Shown piece after piece: positions 16,189 through 24,003 of a DNA stretch of 64,000 nt. The position numbers and the translations under genes were made by a program. Origin of the DNA: JACZUI01 sp965216725 (GTDB lineage: Bacteria; Actinomycetota; Acidimicrobiia; Spongiisociales; ZC4RG35); the NCBI GenBank assembly GCA_965216725.1, contig CBDCGI010000007.1, positions 186,001-250,000 on the forward strand, written 5' to 3'. The stretch's first letter is position 1, and the number at the start of each line of letters is the position of its first letter. Under the pieces are notes generated by a model that worked only from the letters and a program-made list of their open reading frames with translations, ran no database searches and was not told the DNA's origin.

Positions 16189-17774
16189 GGCACCAGTACC
16201 TGGTCGCCGGCTTCGAGGGCGCCTGCTGTGATTTCGACCAATCCGTCGGCGAAGAAGCCGACTTCGACGGCAACGAGACTGCGGGTGCCGTCTTCGTTGG
16301 GCACTTCCACTGCGTACCCACCTTCGAGGAGGGCGACCAAGGCTGAGACTGGTACAGCAATCACCGACTCGACTGAGTCGGATTCGACGATGACGGCGAC
16401 TGGCGCCTCGTCGAGGTCGCCGGCTTGCGAAGGATCGTCGAGTGCGATCAGAACCTGGAAGGTGGCCGGTCCATCGGTACTGCGAGTTGCTGTTTGTGGA
16501 ACAGATACCACGGTCCCCGCTATCTCAGTGAAGTCAGGGAGCTTCACGGTGACCGCGGATCCAGGCGCCACCAATCCCTGTTGGTCGGCAGGGAGATCCA
16601 GTCGAACGATCTTGTCGGGAGAGCTGACCGACATCACGGTGTTGCCGGCGCCGATCTGGCTCGATTCGGAGACGAGCAGGCCCGTGACCCGCACGTCATC
16701 TGGCATGAAGACGACCTCACCGAGATGAAGCACTCCGTCTGGTGTCAGCCCGCTGTTTTCTTGGAAGGTGAGAACGGCCTCTCTCGTAGCCGAGTCATAG
16801 ATTCCGTCGACGACTAATGCGCCGTCAGCGTCAAACTCCAATGCCTCCAAGGACGCCTCGAGTTGCAGGATGTCGGGCCCGTTGGCGGCGTCACCGCTGG
16901 ACACCGTCATCGCCGCAGCATTGGAGCTTGCATTGTCACCGAGGGTCGAGCTGGTACTGATCACCTGGGCCGGCCCCGGCAGGAAAACAACCTCGCCGAA
17001 GTCAACGGATCCGTCCACCTCAGCTCCAATATCTTCTTGCCACGTTTCGACGATGCCCCGTGTCCCGGACGTGAACTCGCCGTCGACGTCGAGGGCCCCG
17101 TCCGGGTCATAGCCGAGGGCGACCAACGCCGCTTCCAGTTGGAGGACGTCGTCACCTGTGAGGTTGGTGGGAGCATCGAACAGTCGCCGATAGGCCGGCT
17201 CGGTTCCATAGAGGAGGACCACCGGCTGGCCGTCTATCTCGAAGAGAACATCGCCTTGCTCGACGACAGTGCCCGGGGCGGCAACCCATGTGATGGTGCC
17301 GTTCAGTTTTGGCGTGATATCAATCGTGTCCTGACCGACCGTGAGATCCCGGTACATCGGTTGCTCGCCATGAAGTAGGACAACGGGCTCGCCGTCGACG
17401 GAGAACATCGGCTCTCCCAGCGCCACTGTCGTCCCCGGTTCGGCGATACCTGTGATGGTGCCACTGATCTGGGTTGCTACCGGGTCGTCGTCGGTCGAGC
17501 CGAGCGTCGCTTCGAATGTGACGACTTGGGTCAGGTCTGTAACCACCACTTCGGCCACGTTCAATTCGGCGGCACCCGTATCCGGGGTTTCGCTCCCTGC
17601 GCCGAGGTTGGCAATCACGAGCATCAAAGCGATGCCAGCGGCGATGGCACCACCAGTGATGAGCGGCCGGCGTTTCCACCGAGACGGCGCAACCTCTACG
17701 TGACCGTCTTCGGCTACTCCTACCAGATCGGCTTCGGTTGTCTCTTCGTCAATAGTGATGATTTGGTCTGTCAT
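16185..17774 (-). CDS. Membrane-anchored adaptor with two peptidoglycan-binding domains (MacA-like, cassette A)
   Basis: The protein is 529 aa. A cytosolic N-terminus of about 35 aa precedes one membrane helix ('PLITGGAIAAGIALMLVIANLG'), then lipoyl-like hairpin halves ('ISGTITGIAEPGTTVALGEPMFSVDGEPVVLL' and a second similar unit). Two PG_binding_1 repeats follow: about residues 190-255 ('VLQLEAALVALGYDPDG') and 285-350 ('ILQLEASLEALEFDADG'). The C-terminal beta-barrel resembles an HlyD/MacA adaptor. In a monoderm-like cell such an adaptor would link the ABC permease to the wall. It overlaps both neighbours by 4 nt. Confidence 0.85.
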   Translation of the reverse strand: MTDQIITIDEETTEADLVGVAEDGHVEVAPSRWKRRPLITGGAIAAGIALMLVIANLGAGSETPDTGAAELNVAEVVVTDLTQVVTFEATLGSTDDDPVATQISGTITGIAEPGTTVALGEPMFSVDGEPVVLLHGEQPMYRDLTVGQDTIDITPKLNGTITWVAAPGTVVEQGDVLFEIDGQPVVLLYGTEPAYRRLFDAPTNLTGDDVLQLEAALVALGYDPDGALDVDGEFTSGTRGIVETWQEDIGAEVDGSVDFGEVVFLPGPAQVISTSSTLGDNASSNAAAMTVSSGDAANGPDILQLEASLEALEFDADGALVVDGIYDSATREAVLTFQENSGLTPDGVLHLGEVVFMPDDVRVTGLLVSESSQIGAGNTVMSVSSPDKIVRLDLPADQQGLVAPGSAVTVKLPDFTEIAGTVVSVPQTATRSTDGPATFQVLIALDDPSQAGDLDEAPVAVIVESDSVESVIAVPVSALVALLEGGYAVEVPNEDGTRSLVAVEVGFFADGLVEITAGALEAGDQVLVP

Positions 17775-18319
17775 TCGTTGCCTCCCCTACCGCCGCCGAA
17801 GGTGAACAGGTCGCCGCAAGCCTCGAGGGCTGCTGCTACTTCGGGGTCGTTCTGATCGAGTCCTCCGAGGATTCCTCGGCCCCTGGCTCCGCCTTCCGAA
17901 AAGTCCGGGTCGTCTACGTCGAGACCCTGGTCGCGTAGACACTCAGCAAAGGCCAGCAGTTGATCGGCGATCTCGGTTTGATCTCCGCCTCCGCCAAACC
18001 CGAGCGACAGGCCCTCGAGATGCTGGGAACACGCCTCTCTCGCTGCACCGACTGCGTTGCGGTCGATGTCGGCGCCGGCAGGACGGGGCAGTTGCACGTT
18101 GCCTTCACTGTCAACTGTTGGATCAGGGACGTCGACACCGTTGTCTCTCATACATTGGGCGTAGGCGAGAAGTGCGACCTCGGTGTCGACTTCTTCCTGG
18201 CTCGACTGTGGGTCTTCGACCCCGTCGGCGTTTTCGAGACTGGCTACGTTGGCCGCGGCTTCCCCGCATGCCGCTAACAGCAACGCGGCCACTACGAGGG
18301 CAGCTAAGCGTTTGGTCAT
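17771..18319 (-). CDS. Lipoprotein with duplicated Cys/Gly/Pro motif (cassette A)
   Basis: The protein is 182 aa. The signal peptide ends in the lipobox LLLAAC (Cys at about 18). The mature part has two related units, each with a cysteine-helix motif: QCMRDNGVDVPDP and ECLRDQGLDVDDPDF, about 75 residues apart, plus further cysteines ('AREACSQHLEGL', 'ALEACGDLF') that could pair with them. The same CM/L-x-x-x-G-x-x-x-x-x-P pattern recurs in the lipoproteins of cassettes B and C. It is first gene of the operon with the adaptor, ATPase and permease. Function unknown; a substrate receptor or chaperone for the exporter is a guess. Confidence 0.75.
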   Translation of the reverse strand: MTKRLAALVVAALLLAACGEAAANVASLENADGVEDPQSSQEEVDTEVALLAYAQCMRDNGVDVPDPTVDSEGNVQLPRPAGADIDRNAVGAAREACSQHLEGLSLGFGGGGDQTEIADQLLAFAECLRDQGLDVDDPDFSEGGARGRGILGGLDQNDPEVAAALEACGDLFTFGGGRGGNE

Positions 18320-18324
18320 TGATT

Positions 18325-18349
18325 ACTCCTGGTTCGAATGAAGACCAGG
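18325..18349 (-). promoter_or_regulatory. Small stem overlapping the lipoprotein ribosome site
   Basis: On the minus strand CCTGGT (18349-18344) can pair with ACCAGG (18333-18328), and the AGGAG ribosome site of the lipoprotein gene begins within the second arm. Partial sequestration of the ribosome site is possible. The stem is only 6 bp, so this is tentative. Confidence 0.25.
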
Positions 18350-18384
18350 ATCCGCGTCCAACCTCGGAAGTTCCTGTGAGTCGG

Positions 18385-19836
18385 CTAAGAGGTCACTGAG
18401 CCTCGGCCGTATTGCGACTCGTCGATGTCTCTGACCGTGACAGGGCTGATGTTGGTATCTTGACCCGTCGGAAGAACCACTCTGAACACGGCGCCACCGG
18501 AGTCCCGGTTGGCGGCTTCCACGGTCCCTCCATGCGCTCGAACGATTGCGGCGACGATGGCAAGGCCCAAGCCAGCGCCTCCGCTGCTCCGAGCTCGCGA
18601 CTCGTCGGAGCGATAGAAGCGGTCAAACACCTTTTCCGCATCTCCAGCCAGACCGGGACCTTGGTCGGCGACCTCAACGGTGGCTGTACCCGCACCCGCT
18701 TCGAGAGTGACTGAAACCGGGGTCCCGGGAGGCGTATGGGTTCGAGCATTGGCCAACAGGTTGGCGATCACCTGGACAAGACGCTGCTCATCCCCCACGA
18801 CTGTGATCGTGTTCGGCCCCTCGATCGTGATGGGCCGGTCGGGGTCGATGGCCCGACTGTCGGTAACCGCATCGCCAACTAGGGCCGCGAGGTTGAGCGG
18901 ACGCACCTCGAAGGCCATGCCCCGGTCGAGTCTTGCAAGTAGTAAGAGGTCCTCGACCAGGCGCCCCATACGAGAGCTTTCCATGCCGATTCTCGTCATG
19001 GCACGGTCGAGATCGTCGACGTCGGAGAGCGCCCCACGACGGTACAGCTCGGTGTAACCACGAACGGCAGCGATTGGGGTGCGCAACTCGTGGGAGGCAT
19101 CGGCAACGAATTGCTTGAGACGATCCTTCGCACGCTGCTCCTCATCGAAGGCGAGCTCAATCTTGGTGAGCATGTCGTTCAGGGCAACTCCCAACATCCC
19201 CAACTCGGTCTCGGGGTTGCTGTCCTCGATCCTATGGGAGAGATCGCCACCGGCGATCTTCGTTGCGGAATCGACCATCCGGTCGACCGGTTTCATTGCC
19301 CGGTTGACCGTCCACCACGCGACAGCGCCCGCTACCAGGGCCATCACGATGCCAGTCAGCCAAAGCATCCGCACCAGACTGTCGAGGGCGGCAGTGACGT
19401 CTCCGAGTGGAACCGCAACCACCGAAACCAGCCCACCTCCGATTTCCGCGGCGACAGCTCGGTAGTCGAGGGAGCCGTCGGCCGACGGGATCGTTGCCAC
19501 CCCTCCGGTCAGCAGCAGAGCATCGACGGCGGCAGGATCTGGGAGGGGGTCTGGGTCGTCAGAGAATCCGGAAGGCTCGGCGAACACGACTTCACCATCC
19601 TCGGCGACGATCATGCGGGCGGCGGAGTAGCTCGCGACATCGCGAAAGCCCCGAGTCGTTTCGGCCGGTATCAGCGGTAAACGACCGCCAGACCGGGACC
19701 GGACTCCGTCGAGTAGCTCGTCAACCTGTCCGACTAGAACCTCGCTGCTCGATCTGACAACAACTACTCCGAGTGCCGCGATGACGATCAGAATCAGAAT
19801 GCCGATTGCGACTACGAGCCTCGCTTTGAGGGTCAC
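18385..19836 (-). CDS. Sensor histidine kinase (HAMP, HisKA, HATPase)
   Basis: The protein is 483 aa. An N-terminal helix (LVVAIGILILIVIAALGVVVV), an extracytoplasmic sensor of about 125 aa and a second helix ('MLWLTGIVMALVAGAVAWW') are followed by HAMP. The phospho-acceptor motif is 'FVADASHELRTPIAAVRGY', with N box 'QVIANLLANARTHTPPG', G1 'DQGPGLAG', F 'VFDRFYRSD' and G2 'GGAGLGLAIV', all intact. It starts at GTG 4 bp after the response regulator stop, so the two form one operon. It lies on the same strand as the cassette A exporter, which starts 65 bp downstream, and so probably controls it. Confidence 0.92.
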   Translation of the reverse strand: MTLKARLVVAIGILILIVIAALGVVVVRSSSEVLVGQVDELLDGVRSRSGGRLPLIPAETTRGFRDVASYSAARMIVAEDGEVVFAEPSGFSDDPDPLPDPAAVDALLLTGGVATIPSADGSLDYRAVAAEIGGGLVSVVAVPLGDVTAALDSLVRMLWLTGIVMALVAGAVAWWTVNRAMKPVDRMVDSATKIAGGDLSHRIEDSNPETELGMLGVALNDMLTKIELAFDEEQRAKDRLKQFVADASHELRTPIAAVRGYTELYRRGALSDVDDLDRAMTRIGMESSRMGRLVEDLLLLARLDRGMAFEVRPLNLAALVGDAVTDSRAIDPDRPITIEGPNTITVVGDEQRLVQVIANLLANARTHTPPGTPVSVTLEAGAGTATVEVADQGPGLAGDAEKVFDRFYRSDESRARSSGGAGLGLAIVAAIVRAHGGTVEAANRDSGGAVFRVVLPTGQDTNISPVTVRDIDESQYGRGSVTS

Positions 19837-19839
19837 CTG

Positions 19840-20544
19840 CTAATCCGCCACCGGCCGCATCAGGTATCCGACTCCTCGCACCGTCTTGATCGAGTCTGCA
19901 ACCGCGGGTCCCAGCTTCTTCCTCAAATAACTGACGTAGGTCTCCACGACGCTCACATTCCCGTCGAAGTCGTATTCCCACACGAAGTCGAGGATCTGGA
20001 GCTTGGAGAGCACCCGGCCACGGTTCAGCATCAAGTAGCGGAGCAGCCTGAATTCGGTTGGGGAAAGCTCGATTTCATCATCGGCGACGAACACCTGGTG
20101 AGAGTCTTCGTCGAGGGTTACTTCCCCAACAGTCAACCGGTGTCCCACGTCGGAATCCCTCTTACTCCTTCGGACCAAAGCCTCGATGCGGAGCGAGAGT
20201 TCTTCAAGACTGAATGGCTTGGTCAAGTAGTCGTCGCCACCTCCCTGGAAACCGGCTCTCAGATCGTCGGGTTGGTCCCGCGCCGTCAGGAAGATGACCG
20301 GGGCGTCGACACCATCGCGTCGAATGCGGCGACAAACATCGAAGCCGTCCACATCGGGGAGGTTCACGTCGAGCACGATCACGTCCGGTGGCGAAGATCG
20401 GATGGAGCGAAGGGCATCGTATCCGCTCACTTCAGTGGTCACCTCGTACCCTGCAAATCGCAGGGCGGTCGAAACCATGTCCGATAGTGATTCTTCGTCG
20501 TCGACGACGAGAACCCGCGCCGCCTCGGTTCCCTTGGTCGTGAT
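19840..20544 (-). CDS. OmpR-family response regulator, apparent ATC start
   Basis: The receiver domain contains the acidic pair in 'RVLVVDDEESLSDMV', phospho-acceptor Asp in 'VIVLDVNLPDVDGF', 'FLTARDQ' and Lys in 'DYLTKPFSLEEL'. A winged-helix DNA-binding domain follows ('LSPTEFRLLRYLMLNRGRVLS', 'VSVVETYVSYLRKKLG'). The first ATG (20478) would remove the acidic pocket. Going upstream there is no in-frame ATG, GTG or TTG with a ribosome site. ATC at 20544-20542 is 6 nt behind AAAGGAAG, giving a 234-aa protein starting [M]TTKGTEAARVLVV. The start codon is inference; the domain is not in doubt. Confidence 0.85.
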   Translation of the reverse strand: MTTKGTEAARVLVVDDEESLSDMVSTALRFAGYEVTTEVSGYDALRSIRSSPPDVIVLDVNLPDVDGFDVCRRIRRDGVDAPVIFLTARDQPDDLRAGFQGGGDDYLTKPFSLEELSLRIEALVRRSKRDSDVGHRLTVGEVTLDEDSHQVFVADDEIELSPTEFRLLRYLMLNRGRVLSKLQILDFVWEYDFDGNVSVVETYVSYLRKKLGPAVADSIKTVRGVGYLMRPVAD

Positions 20545-20743
20545 GTTGGCTTCCTTTACTCGAGCTCCCGTCAGAGAACGTATGAGGGGAGTCTTGGCAG
20601 CAACTGAGAAGTTCCTGAGAGAATCCTGTGAAGTGTTCGTAAAGAGCCGATCAAAGACTCTGATCGAACTCCAAGGTCATTCGAAGGACGGTCCAAGGCG
20701 GTTGTTGGATGCTGGTCCCCAACTACCCAAAGGAGGTCCTAGC
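20545..20743. promoter_or_regulatory. Divergent intergenic region between the two-component system and an exported protein
   Basis: This 199-bp spacer separates the leftward response regulator/kinase operon from the rightward exported protein. It must contain both promoters and is a natural site for response-regulator binding. I see no clean palindrome; imperfect GTTCxTGAGA/GTTCGTAAAG-like direct repeats lie around 20610-20650. Confidence 0.35.
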
Positions 20744-21229
20744 TTGGACATTTCACTAACAAGGCGGAGGGCGGCGATCGTCCTCGCCTCCGTCGCCCTA
20801 CTGGCTGTCGTTGCCTTTGCAATGCCGGCCGAGGCGGAAACAGCTGCCGAAGGCGTGGCTGTCTCGACGGAAGAGCACGCCTTCGACACGCGGCAGAAAA
20901 TCGAAGGAATCGGCTATCGCTTCATCATGTGGGCAGCTGAAGTCCTCGGAATCGAAACCGATGATCTGGCCTCAGACCTCGAAAGTGGCCAAACCATCAG
21001 CGATGTCGCCGACGCCAACGGTGTCGACACCGAATCGGTGATAGATGCGTTGACCGCTGTGCCAAACGGCCGAATCGATGATGCGGTTGCGGACGGGACA
21101 ATCGACGAGTCTGAAGCCGGCGAGATGCGGGCGGGAGTCCGCGCCAAGGCCGAGGACATCGTGAACGGTGAACCCAACGACTATCGAATGGGTCTACGAG
21201 GCCGACGAGCCGCAACGTCCAACGCCTAA
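20744..21229 (+). CDS. Exported helical hypothetical protein
   Basis: The protein is 161 aa from a TTG start with an excellent AAAGGAGGT ribosome site; the much longer in-frame extension overlaps the response regulator and is rejected. A signal peptide (RRRAAIVLASVALLAVVAFAMPAEA) is followed by an acidic mature part with 'SGQTISDVADANGVDTESVIDAL', reminiscent of short repeated helical units found in actinobacterial secreted proteins. The function is unknown. It is divergent from the two-component system and may be its target. Confidence 0.75.
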   Translation: MDISLTRRRAAIVLASVALLAVVAFAMPAEAETAAEGVAVSTEEHAFDTRQKIEGIGYRFIMWAAEVLGIETDDLASDLESGQTISDVADANGVDTESVIDALTAVPNGRIDDAVADGTIDESEAGEMRAGVRAKAEDIVNGEPNDYRMGLRGRRAATSNA

Positions 21230-21253
21230 CCCACAGGCAAGAAAGCAACAAGG

Positions 21254-21294
21254 AGAACCCTGTCCACGTCAGCCGACAAGGGCAGGGTTCTTTC
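21254..21294 (+). terminator. Rho-independent terminator after the exported protein
   Basis: AGAACCCTG (21254-21262) and CAGGGTTCT (21283-21291) form a perfect 9-bp stem extended by further G-C pairs, followed by TTCGCTTTG. It ends the transcript of the gene stopping at 21229. Confidence 0.7.
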
Positions 21295-21440
21295 GCTTTG
21301 CTCCAAGGGCGAGATGGGGGATCTCAACGCTGGCAGCGTGATGCCCCTCCTTGACAGGAAACGCTGAGAATTCTCGGAGTCAATCCACAGGTCGGCGCGC
21401 CACTCTTTTGCACAACCAAAAGGAAGAAGGAAGACAGAAG

Positions 21441-22181
21441 ATGGGTACAAAGGTATGGGTGAGCGTTGTTGGGATTGGCGTCCTCGTTGCCGGCGCGGGC
21501 CTGTTCTGGTTCTTTGGCGGTGACGAACCCGCTGAAGTCGACTTGGCCGCAACTGCATCTTCTGTTGCAGATCAGGAAGTGACCGGGACCTCAACAACCG
21601 CAACGCCTGCTGAGGCAACATCAAGTATCGAGGGGACCTGGAACGTCGACACTACAGTGGGGTCGTTCACCCTCGAAGACACCACGACTGCATCCTTCGT
21701 CGGCTTCAGGGTCGAAGAGGTACTCGACGGAATCGGGTCGAACACGGCTGTGGGCCGCACACCCAACGTTGTGGGATCAGTCGTCATCGAAGGAACCACG
21801 CTCAGCTCCGCTGATATAACGGGCGACCTCACTGCCATCATCAGCGACGAATCGCGTCGAGACGACCACATCCAGGAGACACTGGACACATCCAGCAACC
21901 CCTATGCGGTATTCGTCTTGACCGACCCCATAGAACTTGGGAGCGAAGCTGGAGCCGGCGAACGCATCAGTGTCACCGCGCCTGGCGACCTCACAATCAA
22001 CGGCTCTACCAAGCCGGAGGAGTTCCAGATTGAAGCCCAACTGATCGACGGCATGATCCTCATCACAGCAACCGCTGTAATCGACTTCCCCGACTATGGG
22101 ATAACGGCGCCGACAGGACCACTCGTCGTATCAGTCGAGGACCACGGCATCGTCGAAGTGCAGCTGTGGATGAGTCGGTGA
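21441..22181 (+). CDS. YceI-like lipocalin-fold protein, membrane-anchored
   Basis: The protein is 246 aa. An N-terminal signal/anchor (VSVVGIGVLVAGAGLFWFFGG), a Thr/Ala-rich linker, then a YceI domain from about residue 62: 'IEGTWNVDTTVGSF', 'SFVGFRVEEVL', 'VVGSVVIEGTTLSSADITGD', 'GDLTINGSTKPEEFQI' and the final 'VSVEDHGIVEVQLWMSR'. YceI proteins bind isoprenoid-type lipids in the extracytoplasmic space. A 3' copy of this gene is the second half of the chimera at 11885-12223. It is the last gene before att2. Confidence 0.85.
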   Translation: MGTKVWVSVVGIGVLVAGAGLFWFFGGDEPAEVDLAATASSVADQEVTGTSTTATPAEATSSIEGTWNVDTTVGSFTLEDTTTASFVGFRVEEVLDGIGSNTAVGRTPNVVGSVVIEGTTLSSADITGDLTAIISDESRRDDHIQETLDTSSNPYAVFVLTDPIELGSEAGAGERISVTAPGDLTINGSTKPEEFQIEAQLIDGMILITATAVIDFPDYGITAPTGPLVVSVEDHGIVEVQLWMSR

Positions 22182-22223
22182 AACTGGGCGTCGCAAGAAC
22201 GACGAAGCGGACCCCCAACAGAA

Positions 22224-22250
22224 AACCCCCAGGTCTAGGACCTGGGGGTT
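22224..22250 (-). terminator. Hairpin left of att2 (relic of tRNA terminator)
   Basis: AACCCCCAGGTC (22224-22235) and GACCTGGGGGTT (22239-22250) form a perfect 12-bp stem with a 3-nt loop. Read on the minus strand it is followed by a TTTTC run, i.e. it would end leftward transcription from a tRNA at this position. It is nearly identical to the hairpin at 33991-34015. Confidence 0.7.
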
Positions 22251-22254
22251 CGTA

Positions 22255-22297
22255 GTAGCGGGGGCGGGATTTGAACCCGCGACCTTCGGGTTATGAG
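22255..22297 (-). other. att2: 43-bp tRNA-Met 3' fragment between islands I and II
   Basis: This is identical over 43 bp to 41080-41122 of the intact initiator tRNA gene (T-arm through anticodon). It then diverges into GACCTAGGGTCATGG, the same sequence that follows att3. There is no 5' tRNA half. Confidence 0.9.
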
Positions 22298-22440
22298 ACC
22301 TAGGGTCATGGTTTCCGTGACCAGGCGAAACGTGCGAAATGCCTGGTCAGAGGTAGTTTTCGTTTCGCGCCATTTCGCGTTCCTGACTGTCCCATCGCAC
22401 CCTCTCGCGCGATGGGTGCGCGATGGCTCGCATCGAGCGT
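22298..22440. repeat. Island left-end repeat, copy 1
   Basis: About 140 bp right of att2 is closely related to 34064-34200 right of att3. It contains a GACCAGGC/GCCTGGTC inverted repeat (22319-22348) and a CCCATCGCAC...GTGCGCGATGG pair. Such paired sites at an island end may be integrase or excisionase binding sites. Small open frames on the minus strand here are translations of the repeat, not genes. Confidence 0.7.
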
Positions 22441-22456
22441 TCACGCTAGCTGGGTG

Positions 22457-22732
22457 CTAACCGGGATGATGTTGGTGATCTTCGAGAGGGAGCGACGGCA
22501 CTTCAACCACACCCGCTTGGACGGTGATCGCAACCAAGTGATATCGATTACCTACCCCAAGCCGTTCGATGAGATTCGCGACTAGCCGTCGAGCATGCCT
22601 TTCCGACATCCCGAGATGACTTGCTGCTCCCTTAAGTGACGATTCCCCAATCAGTGATTTCACGAGCGCTACCTCCCGGGCATCGAGCACGAGCGAGCTC
22701 CCAGTGACTTGGCCCCCTTGATCTGGGCTCAT
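22457..22732 (-). CDS. Small LuxR-type helix-turn-helix protein
   Basis: The protein is 91 aa. The LuxR/GerE-like HTH is 'LDAREVALVKSLIGESSLKGAASHLGMSERHARRLVANLIERLGV', with no receiver or ligand domain. The first gene inside island II, it is divergent from the secreted protein at 22821, with two palindromes in between. Probably a local transcription regulator; given its place beside att2, a recombination-directionality role is an alternative. Confidence 0.75.
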   Translation of the reverse strand: MSPDQGGQVTGSSLVLDAREVALVKSLIGESSLKGAASHLGMSERHARRLVANLIERLGVGNRYHLVAITVQAGVVEVPSLPLEDHQHHPG

Positions 22733-22761
22733 GGTGAGACATGTGTCAGGTCAGACCAAAG

Positions 22762-22791
22762 TGTCGCGCGACAAATGTCCGCCGGAGGACA
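22762..22791. promoter_or_regulatory. Two palindromes in the divergent promoter region (operator candidates)
   Basis: TGTCGCGCGACA at 22762-22773 is a perfect 12-nt palindrome. TGTCC-GCCGGA-GGACA at 22776-22791 is a second inverted repeat with the same TGTC half-site. They lie between the HTH gene start (22732) and the GTG of the secreted protein (22821), so they could be sites for the HTH protein. Confidence 0.45.
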
Positions 22792-22820
22792 CATAGTGAT
22801 TGGCCAGCCAAGGAGTATCT

Positions 22821-23366
22821 GTGAAGACTCGAACCATTCTGATCGCAATCTCATTTGCGACCGCATCCCTAGCTACTGGGACTGCGGCCGCGGACGAAAT
22901 GACGGTGGTCGCCACTCTCGCTGGCGAGGAAATGACGCCAGCGGAGGCGTGGGCCAAGGCAGATGCATGCCTTGTCGAGACGCTAGAACATTTAGCTTGC
23001 TTCAAGACGGAAACCGAGCTGCTCAGCCATATAGGGCACGAGCCCACAGTGAATACCGAATCCGTAGCTCCCCGACAGCAATCTAGGTCATCCTCATGCA
23101 GTACGAGCCTTCGTTTGTACGACGGTTCCTTGCACACAGGGCAGGTCCTATACCTTTCTCAGCGGGGTATTTGGATCAACCTGTCCTCATACGGCTTTTC
23201 CAACCGAACCTCGTCATACAAGATCGGTGCCTGCTCTTCATATTTTGCGGACTACTCGAATGGTGGCGGTTCGTGGTATCCCACATCGCAGACCCAGGCT
23301 TACGATCAGGCGTCGTGGATGCAAACTGGATGGGACAATCGGGTTTCGTCGGTCAAGATCCTCTAA
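22821..23366 (+). CDS. Secreted protein with I36/crystallin-like C-terminal domain (cassette B)
   Basis: The protein is 181 aa from GTG 22821, 6 nt after AAGGAG. A signal peptide (TILIAISFATASLATGTAAA) precedes a mature N-terminal helical part with cysteines ('AWAKADACLVETLEHLACF'). The C-terminal domain, 'SLRLYDGSLHTGQVLYLSQRG' through 'DQASWMQTGWDNRVSSVKIL', resembles the peptidase inhibitor I36 / beta-gamma-crystallin-like fold by its Trp/Gly pattern. Possible cargo or extracellular effector of the export cassette downstream. The resemblance is by eye only. Confidence 0.65.
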   Translation: MKTRTILIAISFATASLATGTAAADEMTVVATLAGEEMTPAEAWAKADACLVETLEHLACFKTETELLSHIGHEPTVNTESVAPRQQSRSSSCSTSLRLYDGSLHTGQVLYLSQRGIWINLSSYGFSNRTSSYKIGACSSYFADYSNGGGSWYPTSQTQAYDQASWMQTGWDNRVSSVKIL

Positions 23367-23388
23367 CGCAAGTCGGAGTCAGTGCGGG

Positions 23389-24003
23389 TTGAGCCTCTCC
23401 TCCTCCGACGTAGACCCGAGTCGCCGGCAGCGCTACACCGACATGTTCAACAGGACATATCGCCCAACACTCGCCTACGTGCTGCGGAGAACCGGATCCG
23501 AAGCAGATGCTCACGACATTGTTTCCGAGGTCTACCTGGTTGCCTGGCGACGTTTCGCCGAACTCGAGACCAAGGACCACGAGCAGGCATGGCTATATGC
23601 GGTTGCGTATCGAGTCCTTCTCAACAGCCAACGAAAGTCTGCCTTCAGGAGTCGGCTCCAGAAGGACGTAGCCTCACAGACACTGGTCGCCGGTGACACA
23701 ACCTCTAGCAATGTTGAACAAAACGACGAGCTGAGAAGAGTCATCGAGTCGCTCCAACGACTTTCTCCGCGAGATCGCGAGGCGCTCAGGCTGGTCGCCT
23801 TCGAGGGTCTAAGTCATCGCGAGATCTCAGAGGTGATGGGGATCAGCCGGACACTGGTCCGGTCAGTCATTCATCGGGCACGCCGGAGACTTGCCCGCGA
23901 ATTATATGAGCACCCAACGCGACATCCAGGGACCGCAGAACACAACTACGAAAGCAACGACCCGAATCTCTCCGCGAGAGGGCTAGACGAATCTGATGCC
24001 TAA
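23389..24003 (+). CDS. ECF-type RNA polymerase sigma factor
   Basis: The protein is 204 aa if started at TTG 23389; ATG 23443 is an internal alternative. Region 2 is 'MFNRTYRPTLAYVLRRTGSEADAHDIVSEVYLVAWRRF', region 4 'RLSPRDREALRLVAFEGLSHREISEVMGISRTLVRSVIHRARRRL'. It overlaps the next gene by 8 bp, the usual sigma/anti-sigma coupling. It likely drives the secreted-protein and exporter genes of island II; its promoter motif was not identified. Confidence 0.88.
   Translation: MSLSSSDVDPSRRQRYTDMFNRTYRPTLAYVLRRTGSEADAHDIVSEVYLVAWRRFAELETKDHEQAWLYAVAYRVLLNSQRKSAFRSRLQKDVASQTLVAGDTTSSNVEQNDELRRVIESLQRLSPRDREALRLVAFEGLSHREISEVMGISRTLVRSVIHRARRRLARELYEHPTRHPGTAEHNYESNDPNLSARGLDESDA

Larger units (their letters stand above)
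12298..22297. mobile_element. Integrated island I (att1 to att2, about 10.0 kb)
   Basis: The segment is bounded by tRNA-Met 3' fragments att1 and att2. It contains a regulator/nucleotidyltransferase pair, a MacB-type ABC transporter with adaptor and lipoprotein, a two-component system, an exported protein and a YceI-like protein. No integrase remains, so it is probably fixed or mobilisable only in trans. Boundaries are inferred from the repeats. Confidence 0.7.

Noticed and set aside
22235..22444. 69-codon minus-strand frame, nearly repeated as a 65-codon frame at 34001-34198
   Set aside because: The similarity comes from the repeated att core plus island-end DNA; the frame reads through tRNA sequence and the hairpin, so it is not a gene family.
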